Shown: one piece after another, positions 18,259 through 26,161 of the stretch
Numbering within the stretch: position 1 is the stretch's first letter
Layout of the letters: the number at the start of each line of letters is the position of its first letter
Assembly (NCBI RefSeq): GCF_018278905.1
Contig: NZ_CP046600.1
Location: forward strand, 868,001 to 932,000
From: Mycobacterium spongiae
GTDB lineage: Bacteria; Actinomycetota; Actinomycetes; Mycobacteriales; Mycobacteriaceae
Direction: 5' to 3'
Length of the DNA stretch: 64,000 nucleotides
Program-made: the position numbers and the translations under genes
The notes under the pieces: model-generated
Seen by the model: only the letters and a program-made list of their open reading frames with translations
The model's database searches: none
What the model was told of the DNA's origin: nothing

Positions 18259-19302
18259 ATGAATCTGGATACGACTGATCGCGACACCCTTGCTGATCTT
18301 GGGCTGGCGTCGTTGCGATGGGCTCGCAGACTTTGTGATCCGGTGCTGCGCAGAGCCGTCGGGTCCATACGCGAGCCGTTGGCCACGAGGGCCGGATATC
18401 ACCTCGGTTGGTGGGGAGTCGATCGATCATCGGCGGTGGGCGGTTCGGCGGGCAAAGCGCTTCGCGGCGCCCTTGTCTTGGCGGCCGCAACGGCCTGCGC
18501 CGGTGATGATTCCGGTGATGCTGCCCGGGTTGCGGCGGCCGTCGAGTTGATGCACAACTTCACGTTGCTGCATGACGACGTGATGGATGGCGATCGGACC
18601 CGCAGGGGAAGACCGACGGTGTGGAGCGTGTGGGGCGTTGACGACGCGATCGTCTTGGGCGACGCGCTGCATGCTGCGGCGATTCAGATACTGACCGACA
18701 TGCGCGACCAGTCCGTTGCGATGCAGGCGATCATGCGGTTGGAGCGGGCTTGCGTGGAGCTGTGCGTCGGTCAAAGTGAGGATTGCTCTCTTGGTGGGCG
18801 CATGCGGGTGACGGTCGATGACTACACACGCATGGCAGCAGGCGAGACCGCATCCCTGATCGGTTGTTGTTGCGCCCTAGGAGCTTTGAGTGCCCACGCG
18901 GATGATGCGATCATCGCGGCGTTGGAGCGGTTTGGCCGTGAGTTAGGTCTTGCGTTTCAATTCGTGGACGACCTGATTGGCATCTGGGGTGACCCCCGTG
19001 TGACGGGAAAACCGGTCGGCCGCGATCTTGCCCGGCGTAAGGCAACGCTGCCGGTTGTCGCCGCGCTCAATTCGGGATCTGAGGCAGCTATCGAATTGGC
19101 GGCGCTGTATGCAGGCGGCGCCGAGTTAACCCAGAGCGACATCGATCGGGCTGCCGAGCTTGTGGAGGTCGCCGGAGGCCGGCGGGCTGCGCAACGGTTT
19201 GCCGATGAACGACTCCAAGCCGCCGTGAGTGCACTGCCCGATGCGGTGGGATCCGAAGAGCTTGTGGCGCTGTCGCAACTGGTTCGCCGATGGCAGCGCT
19301 GA
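18259..19302 (+). CDS. Polyprenyl diphosphate synthase (GGPP-synthase-like)
   Basis: 347 aa from ATG 18259 (GTG 18256 is also possible). Trans-isoprenyl diphosphate synthase signatures are complete: GGSAGKALRGALVLAA in the substrate region, the first Asp-rich motif LLHDDVMDGDRTRRGRPTVW near residue 106, and the second, FQFVDDLIGIWGD, near residue 237. It condenses isopentenyl diphosphate onto an allylic primer. The chain length cannot be fixed by eye, but the adjacent terpene cyclase gene makes GGPP or FPP the likely product. Its TGA overlaps the next gene's ATG (TGATG), so the two are coupled. M. tuberculosis has an analogous pairing at Rv3377c-Rv3383c; this locus is different. Confidence 0.88.
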   Translation: MNLDTTDRDTLADLGLASLRWARRLCDPVLRRAVGSIREPLATRAGYHLGWWGVDRSSAVGGSAGKALRGALVLAAATACAGDDSGDAARVAAAVELMHNFTLLHDDVMDGDRTRRGRPTVWSVWGVDDAIVLGDALHAAAIQILTDMRDQSVAMQAIMRLERACVELCVGQSEDCSLGGRMRVTVDDYTRMAAGETASLIGCCCALGALSAHADDAIIAALERFGRELGLAFQFVDDLIGIWGDPRVTGKPVGRDLARRKATLPVVAALNSGSEAAIELAALYAGGAELTQSDIDRAAELVEVAGGRRAAQRFADERLQAAVSALPDAVGSEELVALSQLVRRWQR

Positions 19303-20503
19303 TGGCGACGGTGCCCAGGGGAAGGCGGTCAACCCCAATGGCGATCCTTCGTGACACCGACGCCTTAGACATTGGTGTGGGCAGTGCTGTGGGAACGGCG
19401 CAGCAGCGTGGGCATAACCCTTCAGCTAGCCTCGGGCTGCGGGGTCAAAGCCAAGCCTTCTCCCCGCGAGCGATTCCTGAGGGGGCTGCTGGCAGCTACC
19501 TGGCCGACCTTCGTGGTGATGAGCCGCTCGTTCGAGAGTTGCAGCGAGTAGTGATGGCAGAAATCACCTTGTCGGAGAATGTCAACGGCTGGGTTGAGCG
19601 GTTCAGCCAGGTGAACCGCCGCGATCCCTATCTCTGGATCTGGTGCCGAGCGGCCGCCGAGATGGCCTCGCTGCCCAGCATCGACGCCGAGCTGTACGAC
19701 CATGTGATCGACTCGGTGATCCTGATGGTCATCATCAATGCCGTGATCGATGACGTCGCGGATCACCATGGCCGTCAAGGATTCCTGGACGCCCTCCTTG
19801 ACATCGTCGAGGGTCGCGGCGGTGCGACGGCGATCGATCCAGCCCTAACGCGCAAAGCCGTGAGCCCTTTGGAGGCAACGACTTTAGAAACGTTGTGGTT
19901 CTTCTACTCGACCTTGATGCAGCGGGCACGAAGCTATCCGCGCTGCGCGGAGTTTGCCGACATCTTCGCCTACGATTGCAGGGTCTGGGCCAACATGTAC
20001 CGGCTCTCTCATCTTTTTAACGATCACCCCGATATGATGAGCATGGTCGAGCACGATCTCGTCATGCCGTACAACATGGGCATGGTGATGTATACCGACC
20101 TGCAGCTGATGTGTTCTTCTCGGTTCGAGATGACCGATCTTGGGGCAGTGCGGGCCGCCGCTATTCTCGCTCAATACATGGGCCGGATTGGCAATCTGAC
20201 CACGACGTGGCGCCGTGAGATCGACGAGCACGACTACACGAGCGGGGTCTTCGCCTACGCAGTGGATAAGGGGTTTGTCGATATCGAGTGGCTCAAGCAT
20301 CCCGACGCGACAGGCTGTCGCCAAAGATTATCGAGGGGATTGTCCGGGGCAACTGCGAAGAGTTCTTCTTCGGGAAATGGTTCGCGAACCGCGATGAGAT
20401 CCTCCGGCTCGGCGAAACAATCAAGAGTTTCGATGTTCGCTACTGGATTGATGGCCTGTCCCGACTGATCTGCCTGCATCTGGGTAGCCGTGGCAAGAAG
20501 TAA
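19302..20503 (+). pseudogene. Class I terpene synthase with one-base frameshift near 20,310
   Basis: The start is ATG 19302, overlapping the synthase stop. Metal-binding motifs are intact: DDVAD at 19749-19763 (Asp-rich motif) and N-x3-T-x3-E at 20193-20219 (NLTTTWRRE, the NSE motif). After about 20,310 the first frame runs into Ser/Arg-rich nonsense and stops at 20468. The -1 frame continues as a sensible protein, SPKIIEGIVRGNCEEFFFGK then VRYWIDGLSRL, ending at 20503. That tail holds the Arg-Tyr pair (20438-20443) expected ~80 residues after the NSE motif. A single missing base near GCGACAGGCTG explains it: adding one gives DATRLSPKII. It may be a true inactivating mutation or a sequencing error. 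Its intact form would cyclise the prenyl diphosphate made by its neighbour. Confidence 0.75.
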
Positions 20504-20555
20504 GCGAGCGGGCGGCAGCACTGTTACGACCTAGACATGAGGCAACCATTGGCGA

Positions 20556-21218
20556 TCACTCAGCGGAGTCGGGCTCGCTGAGTTCGTCGAGATCTGGCAA
20601 CGGCCGACGGCAGATTTCTGCCGCCTCGTCGGAAGGTAGGCCGAACATGATCAACAGATCGCGAGTGGCGTGGTCGGCCGTCTCGGCGTCGTTGCGTTCA
20701 GGCTGGTCGTGCAGCAGCTGACCAAGTCCCATCAGCGCGCCGCCCGCTATGGACATTGCGAGCGCCGGATCGTCGACGGTGAACCTGCCGGCGTCTGCTG
20801 CGACGCTGATGTCGCGCAGGGCCCGTGGTGCTAGGCCGCGGTCAGCAGAGATCAACGTCAACCCGGTGTTAAGCAGTACCCGGAATATCTCGGGCCGCCG
20901 CCTGAACACCCGCCCGACCAACCGGAAACTTCGAGCGAATGTCTCTGCAGGGTCCTCGCCTTCCGCGGTGAGCTTGTCGAGGATCGTGCCGAGATCGTCG
21001 AGGACCTCGTTGACGGCCGCCTGGAACAGCTCGTCCTTGCTGCGGAAGTGGTTGTAGAACGACCCCATCCCGATGTCGGCCGCCTGGGTGATCTCGAGTA
21101 CGGGCACGTTGAGTTTGCCGGCCGCGACGAAGGTCTGCGCGGCCCGGATCAGCGCGGCGCGGGTCCGCATCTTGCGTCGCTCCAAGCGGTTGTCTGCGGC
21201 TGGTTCGGCAGCGGGCAT
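20556..21218 (-). CDS. TetR-family repressor of the aromatic-degradation operon
   Basis: 220 aa. The N-terminal HTH is ALIRAAQTFVAAGKLNVPVL followed by ITQAADIGMGSFYNHFRSKDELF, the classic TetR recognition helix and GSFYNHF tail. The C-terminal half is the ligand-binding helical domain, with no clear ligand. It is divergent from the dioxygenase operon, and the 106-bp gap holds two near-identical palindromes, the expected arrangement for a repressor that controls itself and the operon and is released by a pathway substrate. The regulatory link is inference from layout. Confidence 0.9.
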   Translation of the reverse strand: MPAAEPAADNRLERRKMRTRAALIRAAQTFVAAGKLNVPVLEITQAADIGMGSFYNHFRSKDELFQAAVNEVLDDLGTILDKLTAEGEDPAETFARSFRLVGRVFRRRPEIFRVLLNTGLTLISADRGLAPRALRDISVAADAGRFTVDDPALAMSIAGGALMGLGQLLHDQPERNDAETADHATRDLLIMFGLPSDEAAEICRRPLPDLDELSEPDSAE

Positions 21219-21246
21219 GCGCTGATGCTAGCAGAAAGCATCAATA

Positions 21247-21262
21247 CTGAGGATTTCGTCAG
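21247..21262. promoter_or_regulatory. TetR operator candidate, site 1
   Basis: CTGAGGATTTCGTCAG is an imperfect palindrome that matches site 2 (GTGACGATATCGTCAG) at 13 of 16 positions. It lies 29 bp from the regulator's start and just before the TTGACA hexamer at 21269-21274, a likely -35 box of the dioxygenase operon. Confidence 0.6.
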
Positions 21263-21291
21263 AAAGTCTTGACACCGGCCCGGCGGGTAAG

Positions 21292-21305
21292 TGACGATAT
21301 CGTCA
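21292..21305. promoter_or_regulatory. TetR operator candidate, site 2 (perfect palindrome)
   Basis: TGACGATATCGTCA is a perfect 14-bp palindrome. It begins 17 bp after the end of the TTGACA hexamer, so it covers the expected -10 region and start point. A bound repressor would block transcription directly. The dioxygenase GTG start follows 19 bp later behind GAGGAG. Confidence 0.7.
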
Positions 21306-21324
21306 GTCAATCGAGGAGACGCCA

Positions 21325-22458
21325 GTGAACACCCAGGTCGACGTCCATAGGGACCTGCACAGCGAGCAGGGTGCCAGGCGTGCAGAGCACCCCGGCCGCT
21401 CTGCGAACCCGCTGATCAAGGTTCGTGATCTCGCGTGGCTGGAATTCGAGAAGCCGGACCTGGTCCGCGCCGAAGCCTTTGCGCGAGCGTTCGGGTTCAG
21501 CACCGTGCTGCACACCGCGGACGAGTTGCACCTCCGCGGAACGGACACCGGCTCGCCCTGTGTGATCATCCGTCGCGGACCGCACTCACGGTTCGTGGGC
21601 CCCGCCTTCGCCGCAGCAGACAAAGTCGATGTCGAACGGCTAGCCAGCGCGACCGGAACCAAGACCCGTAAGCTGCCGGAGGCCATCGGCGGCGTGGCGG
21701 TGGATCTGACCGACCCCAGCGGAACTCCGGTCCGCGTCGCGGCCGATACGCACATCTTGGCCGAACTGCCCGCGCAACGGCCGCACACCTTCAACTTTGG
21801 TCACGAGGTGCGTCGCGCGAACACCACGCAGCGGCCGCCGTGCGAGCCGGCCCGCGTGCAGAGGTTGGGCCACGTCGTGCTCCAGTCCACCAAGTACATG
21901 GAGTCGCTCAACTGGTACCTCGACCACTTCGGCCTGATTGTCAGCGACTTTCTGTATTACCCGGGTCAGCGTGAGCGCGGGCCCACGATGAGCTTCATCC
22001 GCTGTGACCGCGGAGCGACGCCGGCCGACCATCACACGCTGGCCATGGTGCTGGGGCCCGCCAATCGCTATGTGCACTCGGCCTACCAGGTTTGCGACCT
22101 GGACGCGATCGCCGCGGGCGGAGAATACCTGCGCGAGTCCGGGTACGACCGGTCGTGGGGGATCGGCCGACACGTTCAGGGCAGCCAGATCTTCGACTAC
22201 TGGCGTGATCCCGACGGGTTCATGGTCGAGCACTACAGCGACGGCGACATGTTCGACAACACGCTGGAGCCCGGATGGGCGCCGTTGACGGCGTCAGGCC
22301 TCGCGCAATGGGGTCCACCCGCGACAAAGGACTTCCTGGGGATGGCTCCGGGCAGAGAAGCAGTTCGCGAACTTCGGTCGATGCTGACCGCGGTCCGCGA
22401 CGACAACGAATTCGGCATCACCCGCCTGCGCGGACTCCTGAAAGTGGCACGGTCATGA
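21325..22458 (+). CDS. Extradiol (catechol 2,3-dioxygenase-like) ring-cleavage enzyme
   Basis: 377 aa from GTG 21325, behind TCGAGGAGACGCC. Two vicinal-oxygen-chelate (VOC) domains: the N-terminal one lacks metal ligands, and the C-terminal one has the 2-His-1-Glu iron site, His in VQRLGHVVLQSTKYM, His in RYVHSAYQVCDLDA and Glu in GFMVEHYSDGD. This is the pattern of type I extradiol dioxygenases that open catechol rings next to the two hydroxyls. The substrate is probably an alkyl- or aryl-substituted catechol made by the flavin hydroxylase two genes downstream; the exact compound is unknown. The last bases overlap the next gene (ATGA). Confidence 0.85.
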   Translation: MNTQVDVHRDLHSEQGARRAEHPGRSANPLIKVRDLAWLEFEKPDLVRAEAFARAFGFSTVLHTADELHLRGTDTGSPCVIIRRGPHSRFVGPAFAAADKVDVERLASATGTKTRKLPEAIGGVAVDLTDPSGTPVRVAADTHILAELPAQRPHTFNFGHEVRRANTTQRPPCEPARVQRLGHVVLQSTKYMESLNWYLDHFGLIVSDFLYYPGQRERGPTMSFIRCDRGATPADHHTLAMVLGPANRYVHSAYQVCDLDAIAAGGEYLRESGYDRSWGIGRHVQGSQIFDYWRDPDGFMVEHYSDGDMFDNTLEPGWAPLTASGLAQWGPPATKDFLGMAPGREAVRELRSMLTAVRDDNEFGITRLRGLLKVARS

Positions 22459-23393
22459 GCATCTCGATCTATCGCACCTCTGGCACCTGGTGGGCGGGCA
22501 CCGCCGACACCGCGGCCAAAGTCGACACGTCGGCGACGACGACGGCGCAGTTGTTGGCCGACCGGGCGGTGCTGGAACGAGCCGCCGCCGGTCTAGAGAC
22601 CGCAACGGTCGACGGTCTGGACCTGATCTCGCCGGTGACCGCGCCATGCCGGGTGGTCGCTCAGATGACGAACTTCGCGTCGCACATCGAGGACACAGGC
22701 GGAAACCCGAAGACGGTGCCGCTCACGTTCTTCCGCAAATCCTCGGCGTCGATCACTGGCCCGGTGGCCGACATCGTCAAACCCACACACGTTCGCCTGC
22801 TCGACTACGAGGTGGAGATCGGTCTGGTGATCGGACGCGGCATTGCAGTGGGTACAACGGTCACCGCTGACAACCTGGCCGACTACGTCTGCGGGCTGAC
22901 GGTGACGAACGACGTGTCGGCTCGCGATGTGCAACTGACGAAAACCCAGTTCTACGAATCCAAGTCGTACCCGACGTTCACGCCGGCAGGCCCGGCACTG
23001 GTGCTGCTGGATGCCGACGAGTTGGGTCGCTTCGGCGACCTGCGCCTGCGGACGCGGGTCAATGGCGAACTGCGGCAGAACAGCACGGTGGACAACGACA
23101 TGATCTACCGGCCAGCCGAGGCGCTCACCGCGTTGGCTCGGTTCCAGCAGCTGTCGCCCGGCGACCTGGTGATGACGGGCACGCCGGTGGGCACGGCGCT
23201 GTCGGCGCCGCCGAAGGCGGTTCACAAGGTCGTATCGCTGTTGCCTGACGACGTCAAGTGGAAGATGTTCTTCGCCGGTCAGGCCAGAAACAGCAAGTAC
23301 CTGCACGACGGCGACGTCGTCGAGGCCAGCATCGCAACAGACGACGGCAAGATCGATCTCGGCGCACAGCGCAATGTGGTGAGGTACGCATGA
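22455..23393 (+). CDS. Fumarylacetoacetate hydrolase (FAH) family enzyme
   Basis: 312 aa from ATG 22455, overlapping the dioxygenase stop. The C-terminal ~220 residues are the FAH fold, with metal-binding acids in RLLDYEVEIGLVIGRGI (two Glu) and in TVTNDVSARDVQ (Asp), plus SPGDLVMTGTPVGTAL. The family includes hydratases and decarboxylases of meta-cleavage pathways (MhpD-, HpcE-type) as well as true C-C bond hydrolases. In this operon it would process the ring-opened product. The stop overlaps the hydroxylase ATG. Confidence 0.85.
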   Translation: MSISIYRTSGTWWAGTADTAAKVDTSATTTAQLLADRAVLERAAAGLETATVDGLDLISPVTAPCRVVAQMTNFASHIEDTGGNPKTVPLTFFRKSSASITGPVADIVKPTHVRLLDYEVEIGLVIGRGIAVGTTVTADNLADYVCGLTVTNDVSARDVQLTKTQFYESKSYPTFTPAGPALVLLDADELGRFGDLRLRTRVNGELRQNSTVDNDMIYRPAEALTALARFQQLSPGDLVMTGTPVGTALSAPPKAVHKVVSLLPDDVKWKMFFAGQARNSKYLHDGDVVEASIATDDGKIDLGAQRNVVRYA

Positions 23394-25963
23394 ACGTCGA
23401 ATTCGACGTCGCGATCGTGGGCTACGGTCCGGTGGGCGCACTCACTGCACTGCAGTTGGCCGAGGCGGGTTTGCGGGTGGTCATCCTCGAGCGCGACACG
23501 CGGCCGGTCGTGCTGCCGCGTGCAGTCGCCCTGGACGGCGAGTCCGTGCGCGCCTTCCAGCGGCTTGGGTTCGGCGAGACGGTCGCAGCCATCCTGCAGC
23601 CGCCGCGGGAGAAGGACGAAGCCTGCTTCACCAACTCCAAGCGCGAGCGGCTTTTCGGGCTGGAGATACCCCCTGTCGGCGACAGCGGCTGGCGTGACGT
23701 CGCCTTCTTCGACCAACCGGAGCTCGAGGCGCTGCTACGCGAGCTGGTGGGCCGCCAGGAGCGCATTGAGGTGCTGCTGGGCCACGAGGTCACGGCGATT
23801 CAGCAGGACGGCGACGGCGTGCGTGTGCGAAGCGTGGTGCGGCCGGATGGCGCTGAAGTCGAGCTGCATGCCTCATGGCTGGTGGGCTGCGACGGCGCCT
23901 GCAGCTTCGTGCGCCGGACGTGCGGGATCGGCTGGGAGAGCCTCGGTTACGACCAGGACTGGCTGGTGGTGGACGTCATCGCCGGCCCGCAGGCCGAACT
24001 GCCGCTGGTCACCATGCAAGTCTGCGACCCGCAGCGCATCGCGACTTACCTCTGCGGGAAGGACCCGTACCGCCGCTGGGAGTTCCAGCTCGCCGAGGGT
24101 GAGACACGCGAGGAGATGCTGGCGCCCGAGAAGATCCGCGAGCTGCTGGATCGATGGCTTCCGCCCGAGCACTACGAGATTCGCCGCGCCGCGGTCTACC
24201 AGTTCCATGCGGCCACCGCGGACCGCTGGCGGGACGGCCGTATCTTCCTGGCCGGGGACGCGGCCCACCAGACCCCGCCCTTCCTGGGGCAGGGCCTGAA
24301 CGCCGGATTCCGGGACGCGGTAAACCTCGGCTGGAAACTTCCCTTGGTCCACCGCGGCCTGTGCGAGGCGGGATTGCTCGAGACTTACGCCGGTGAGCGC
24401 GACGCGCACGCCCGCGAATTGGTGGAGTGGGCCGTGGCCATCGGAAAGCTGATCGAGACGCTGGCAGCTCGGGAAGCCGGCTTGCCCGATCCGCATCCCG
24501 CGATCGATCTGAGCGCGGGCTACGGCCAAGGTCGCGCGGCGCCGCCTTTGCGCGACGGCGTGCTGATGACGGATCAGGCCGAGCGTGGCCTGCCCGTCGG
24601 CGTTCAGCTGCTCCAGCCGACAGTGCGGGTCGCCGGCGGCGAGCCGGTGCGCCTTGACGAACTTCTCGGACCCGGATTTGCGGTGGTCGGGCGCACACAG
24701 GCCGATGTGGCGCTCGGCGCCCACGCGCGGGCCGTGCTGGAAATGCTGGATGGGCGAGCCGTCGGCCTGGAGGGACTCACTGCGGTCGAGGGCGCCTGCG
24801 ATCCGGTCTTCGACACTCACGCCGCTGTCGTGCTGCGACCGGATCGCTACGTTTTCGGCGTGGTGGACGACGAGTACAACCTCGACGCGCTGCTGATCAG
24901 GCTGGCGCAACAACTCGCGCTTCGAAGAAAGGAGGGTCGAGCAGTGACCATCGAAGCGCCAGAGGGATCGACGAACCACGACGGGGAGGTGGAGCGGCTC
25001 TGGACCGGAGCGGACGTGACCCACCGCTTTGTCAAGGGCGGCGACATCACGTTCCACGTTGTGACGGCTGGGGACCCGTCCAACCCAGTCGTCGTCTTCG
25101 CCCACGGCTTTCCCGAGAGCTGGTACGCGTGGCACCACCAGATGACGGCGCTTGCCGCAGAATTCCACTGCGTGGCGTTCGACCTCAAAGGCTACGGACA
25201 GTCAGCCCACCCGACCCGTCATGACTCGAACTACGACTACGCCCACTGCGCACGTGAATGGGTCGACCTGTTCGACGCGCTTGGTCTCGACCGCTTCGTC
25301 CTCATTGCGCACGACCGTGGCGTTGTCATCGCCGACCACTTCTGTGCGATCGAGGGCATTGCCGGCCGCCTACAGGGCTATGTTCGCGTGCAGCAGTCGG
25401 GCAACCGCCCCCACAGCGAGCCACGCCCGCCCCACGAGTTCCTCCGCAGCCCAGAAGCCGTGCCCCTCCTCGAGTCGGGCCCGCTCGTCGACATGGCCTA
25501 CGGGCTGATCGAACGAATCGACGGAGGTGAATCGCTCGTCCATACCCCGATCGCCGACGAAGACATCGAGCGGATGCGGACCGAGGTCCGACACCCGGGT
25601 GCAGCCGAGGGTATGTCGGCCAGCTTCGTGTCCGCCGGCTTCGATGGCGAACTCGAGGACCGCATGGATGGGCTATTCGCCGCGATGACGATGCCGGTGC
25701 TGTTCCTCCAAGGCCGCTACGACCCCGGTCAACAGCCACACGAATACGAGACGATCACCTGCGAAGTGCCTGACGGGCGACTCGAGTTCGTCGATGCCGG
25801 GCACTTCGCCCACCTCGAGAAACCAGCAGCGGTCACAGCAGCGATCCGCGGCTTCCTGGGAGCGATCGAAGTGGACACGCAGCCGCCGACGCCCGCACGC
25901 CGCAACACACGCACGCCCGGACCCAGTCCCAAGGATGGCGTGGCACCAACACACGCGCGATAG
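23390..25963 (+). CDS. Flavin-dependent aromatic hydroxylase (MhpA-like) fused in frame to an alpha/beta hydrolase
   Basis: ATG 23390 overlaps the FAH stop; 857 aa. Residues 1-518 are a class A flavoprotein monooxygenase: FAD motif VAIVGYGPVGALTALQLAEA, the DG motif VGCDGACSFVRRTCG, and the GD motif IFLAGDAAHQTPPFLGQGLN. It would hydroxylate a phenolic ring to a catechol using NAD(P)H and O2. Residues ~519-857 are an alpha/beta hydrolase: oxyanion motif HGFPESWYAWHHQM and nucleophile elbow AHDRGVV, with Asp as nucleophile, as in epoxide hydrolases and fluoroacetate dehalogenases, and a late GHFAHLEKP His. No stop separates the halves, but an internal AAAGGAGGG and GTG 24944 sit at the junction, so a separate hydrolase may also be made. 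Confidence 0.85.
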   Translation: MNVEFDVAIVGYGPVGALTALQLAEAGLRVVILERDTRPVVLPRAVALDGESVRAFQRLGFGETVAAILQPPREKDEACFTNSKRERLFGLEIPPVGDSGWRDVAFFDQPELEALLRELVGRQERIEVLLGHEVTAIQQDGDGVRVRSVVRPDGAEVELHASWLVGCDGACSFVRRTCGIGWESLGYDQDWLVVDVIAGPQAELPLVTMQVCDPQRIATYLCGKDPYRRWEFQLAEGETREEMLAPEKIRELLDRWLPPEHYEIRRAAVYQFHAATADRWRDGRIFLAGDAAHQTPPFLGQGLNAGFRDAVNLGWKLPLVHRGLCEAGLLETYAGERDAHARELVEWAVAIGKLIETLAAREAGLPDPHPAIDLSAGYGQGRAAPPLRDGVLMTDQAERGLPVGVQLLQPTVRVAGGEPVRLDELLGPGFAVVGRTQADVALGAHARAVLEMLDGRAVGLEGLTAVEGACDPVFDTHAAVVLRPDRYVFGVVDDEYNLDALLIRLAQQLALRRKEGRAVTIEAPEGSTNHDGEVERLWTGADVTHRFVKGGDITFHVVTAGDPSNPVVVFAHGFPESWYAWHHQMTALAAEFHCVAFDLKGYGQSAHPTRHDSNYDYAHCAREWVDLFDALGLDRFVLIAHDRGVVIADHFCAIEGIAGRLQGYVRVQQSGNRPHSEPRPPHEFLRSPEAVPLLESGPLVDMAYGLIERIDGGESLVHTPIADEDIERMRTEVRHPGAAEGMSASFVSAGFDGELEDRMDGLFAAMTMPVLFLQGRYDPGQQPHEYETITCEVPDGRLEFVDAGHFAHLEKPAAVTAAIRGFLGAIEVDTQPPTPARRNTRTPGPSPKDGVAPTHAR
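24928..24946 (+). promoter_or_regulatory. Internal ribosome site and GTG start at hydroxylase/hydrolase junction
   Basis: AAAGGAGGG (24928-24935) lies eight bases before GTG 24944, in frame with both halves of the fusion. It fits an ancestral two-gene arrangement whose upstream stop codon was lost, and would allow independent translation of the hydrolase (VTIEAPEGSTNHDG...). Confidence 0.6.
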
Positions 25964-25990
25964 CATTTGAGCGTTGCCATTTCTTCGACG

Positions 25991-26038
25991 CTGCCAGTTT
26001 TGGGCTCTGCCAGTTTTTGGGCTCTGCCAGTCTTCGGC
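25991..26038 (+). repeat. Tandem 16-17-bp repeat with T-tract, three copies
   Basis: CTGCCAGTTTTGGGCT (16 bp), CTGCCAGTTTTTGGGCT (17 bp) and CTGCCAGTCTTCGGC follow one another, with a weaker copy just before. The first two differ by one T in the homopolymer, a typical slippage site. The repeat lies ~125 bp upstream of the second PPE gene. Confidence 0.8.
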
Positions 26039-26161
26039 GAGGACCAGGCGATGGCCGAAGCGTGGCGGCGGCTGGCTAGCGTTCGGCAGACGACAGGCGA
26101 CCAACGGCGAGCGTGATACACCCCGCCACGAAAGGGCCTCGAAAGGACCTCGAAAGGGATT

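Noticed and set aside
23873..25168. 431-codon minus-strand frame opposite the hydroxylase gene
   Set aside because: No family features; GC-rich third-position shadow of a well-supported flavoprotein.
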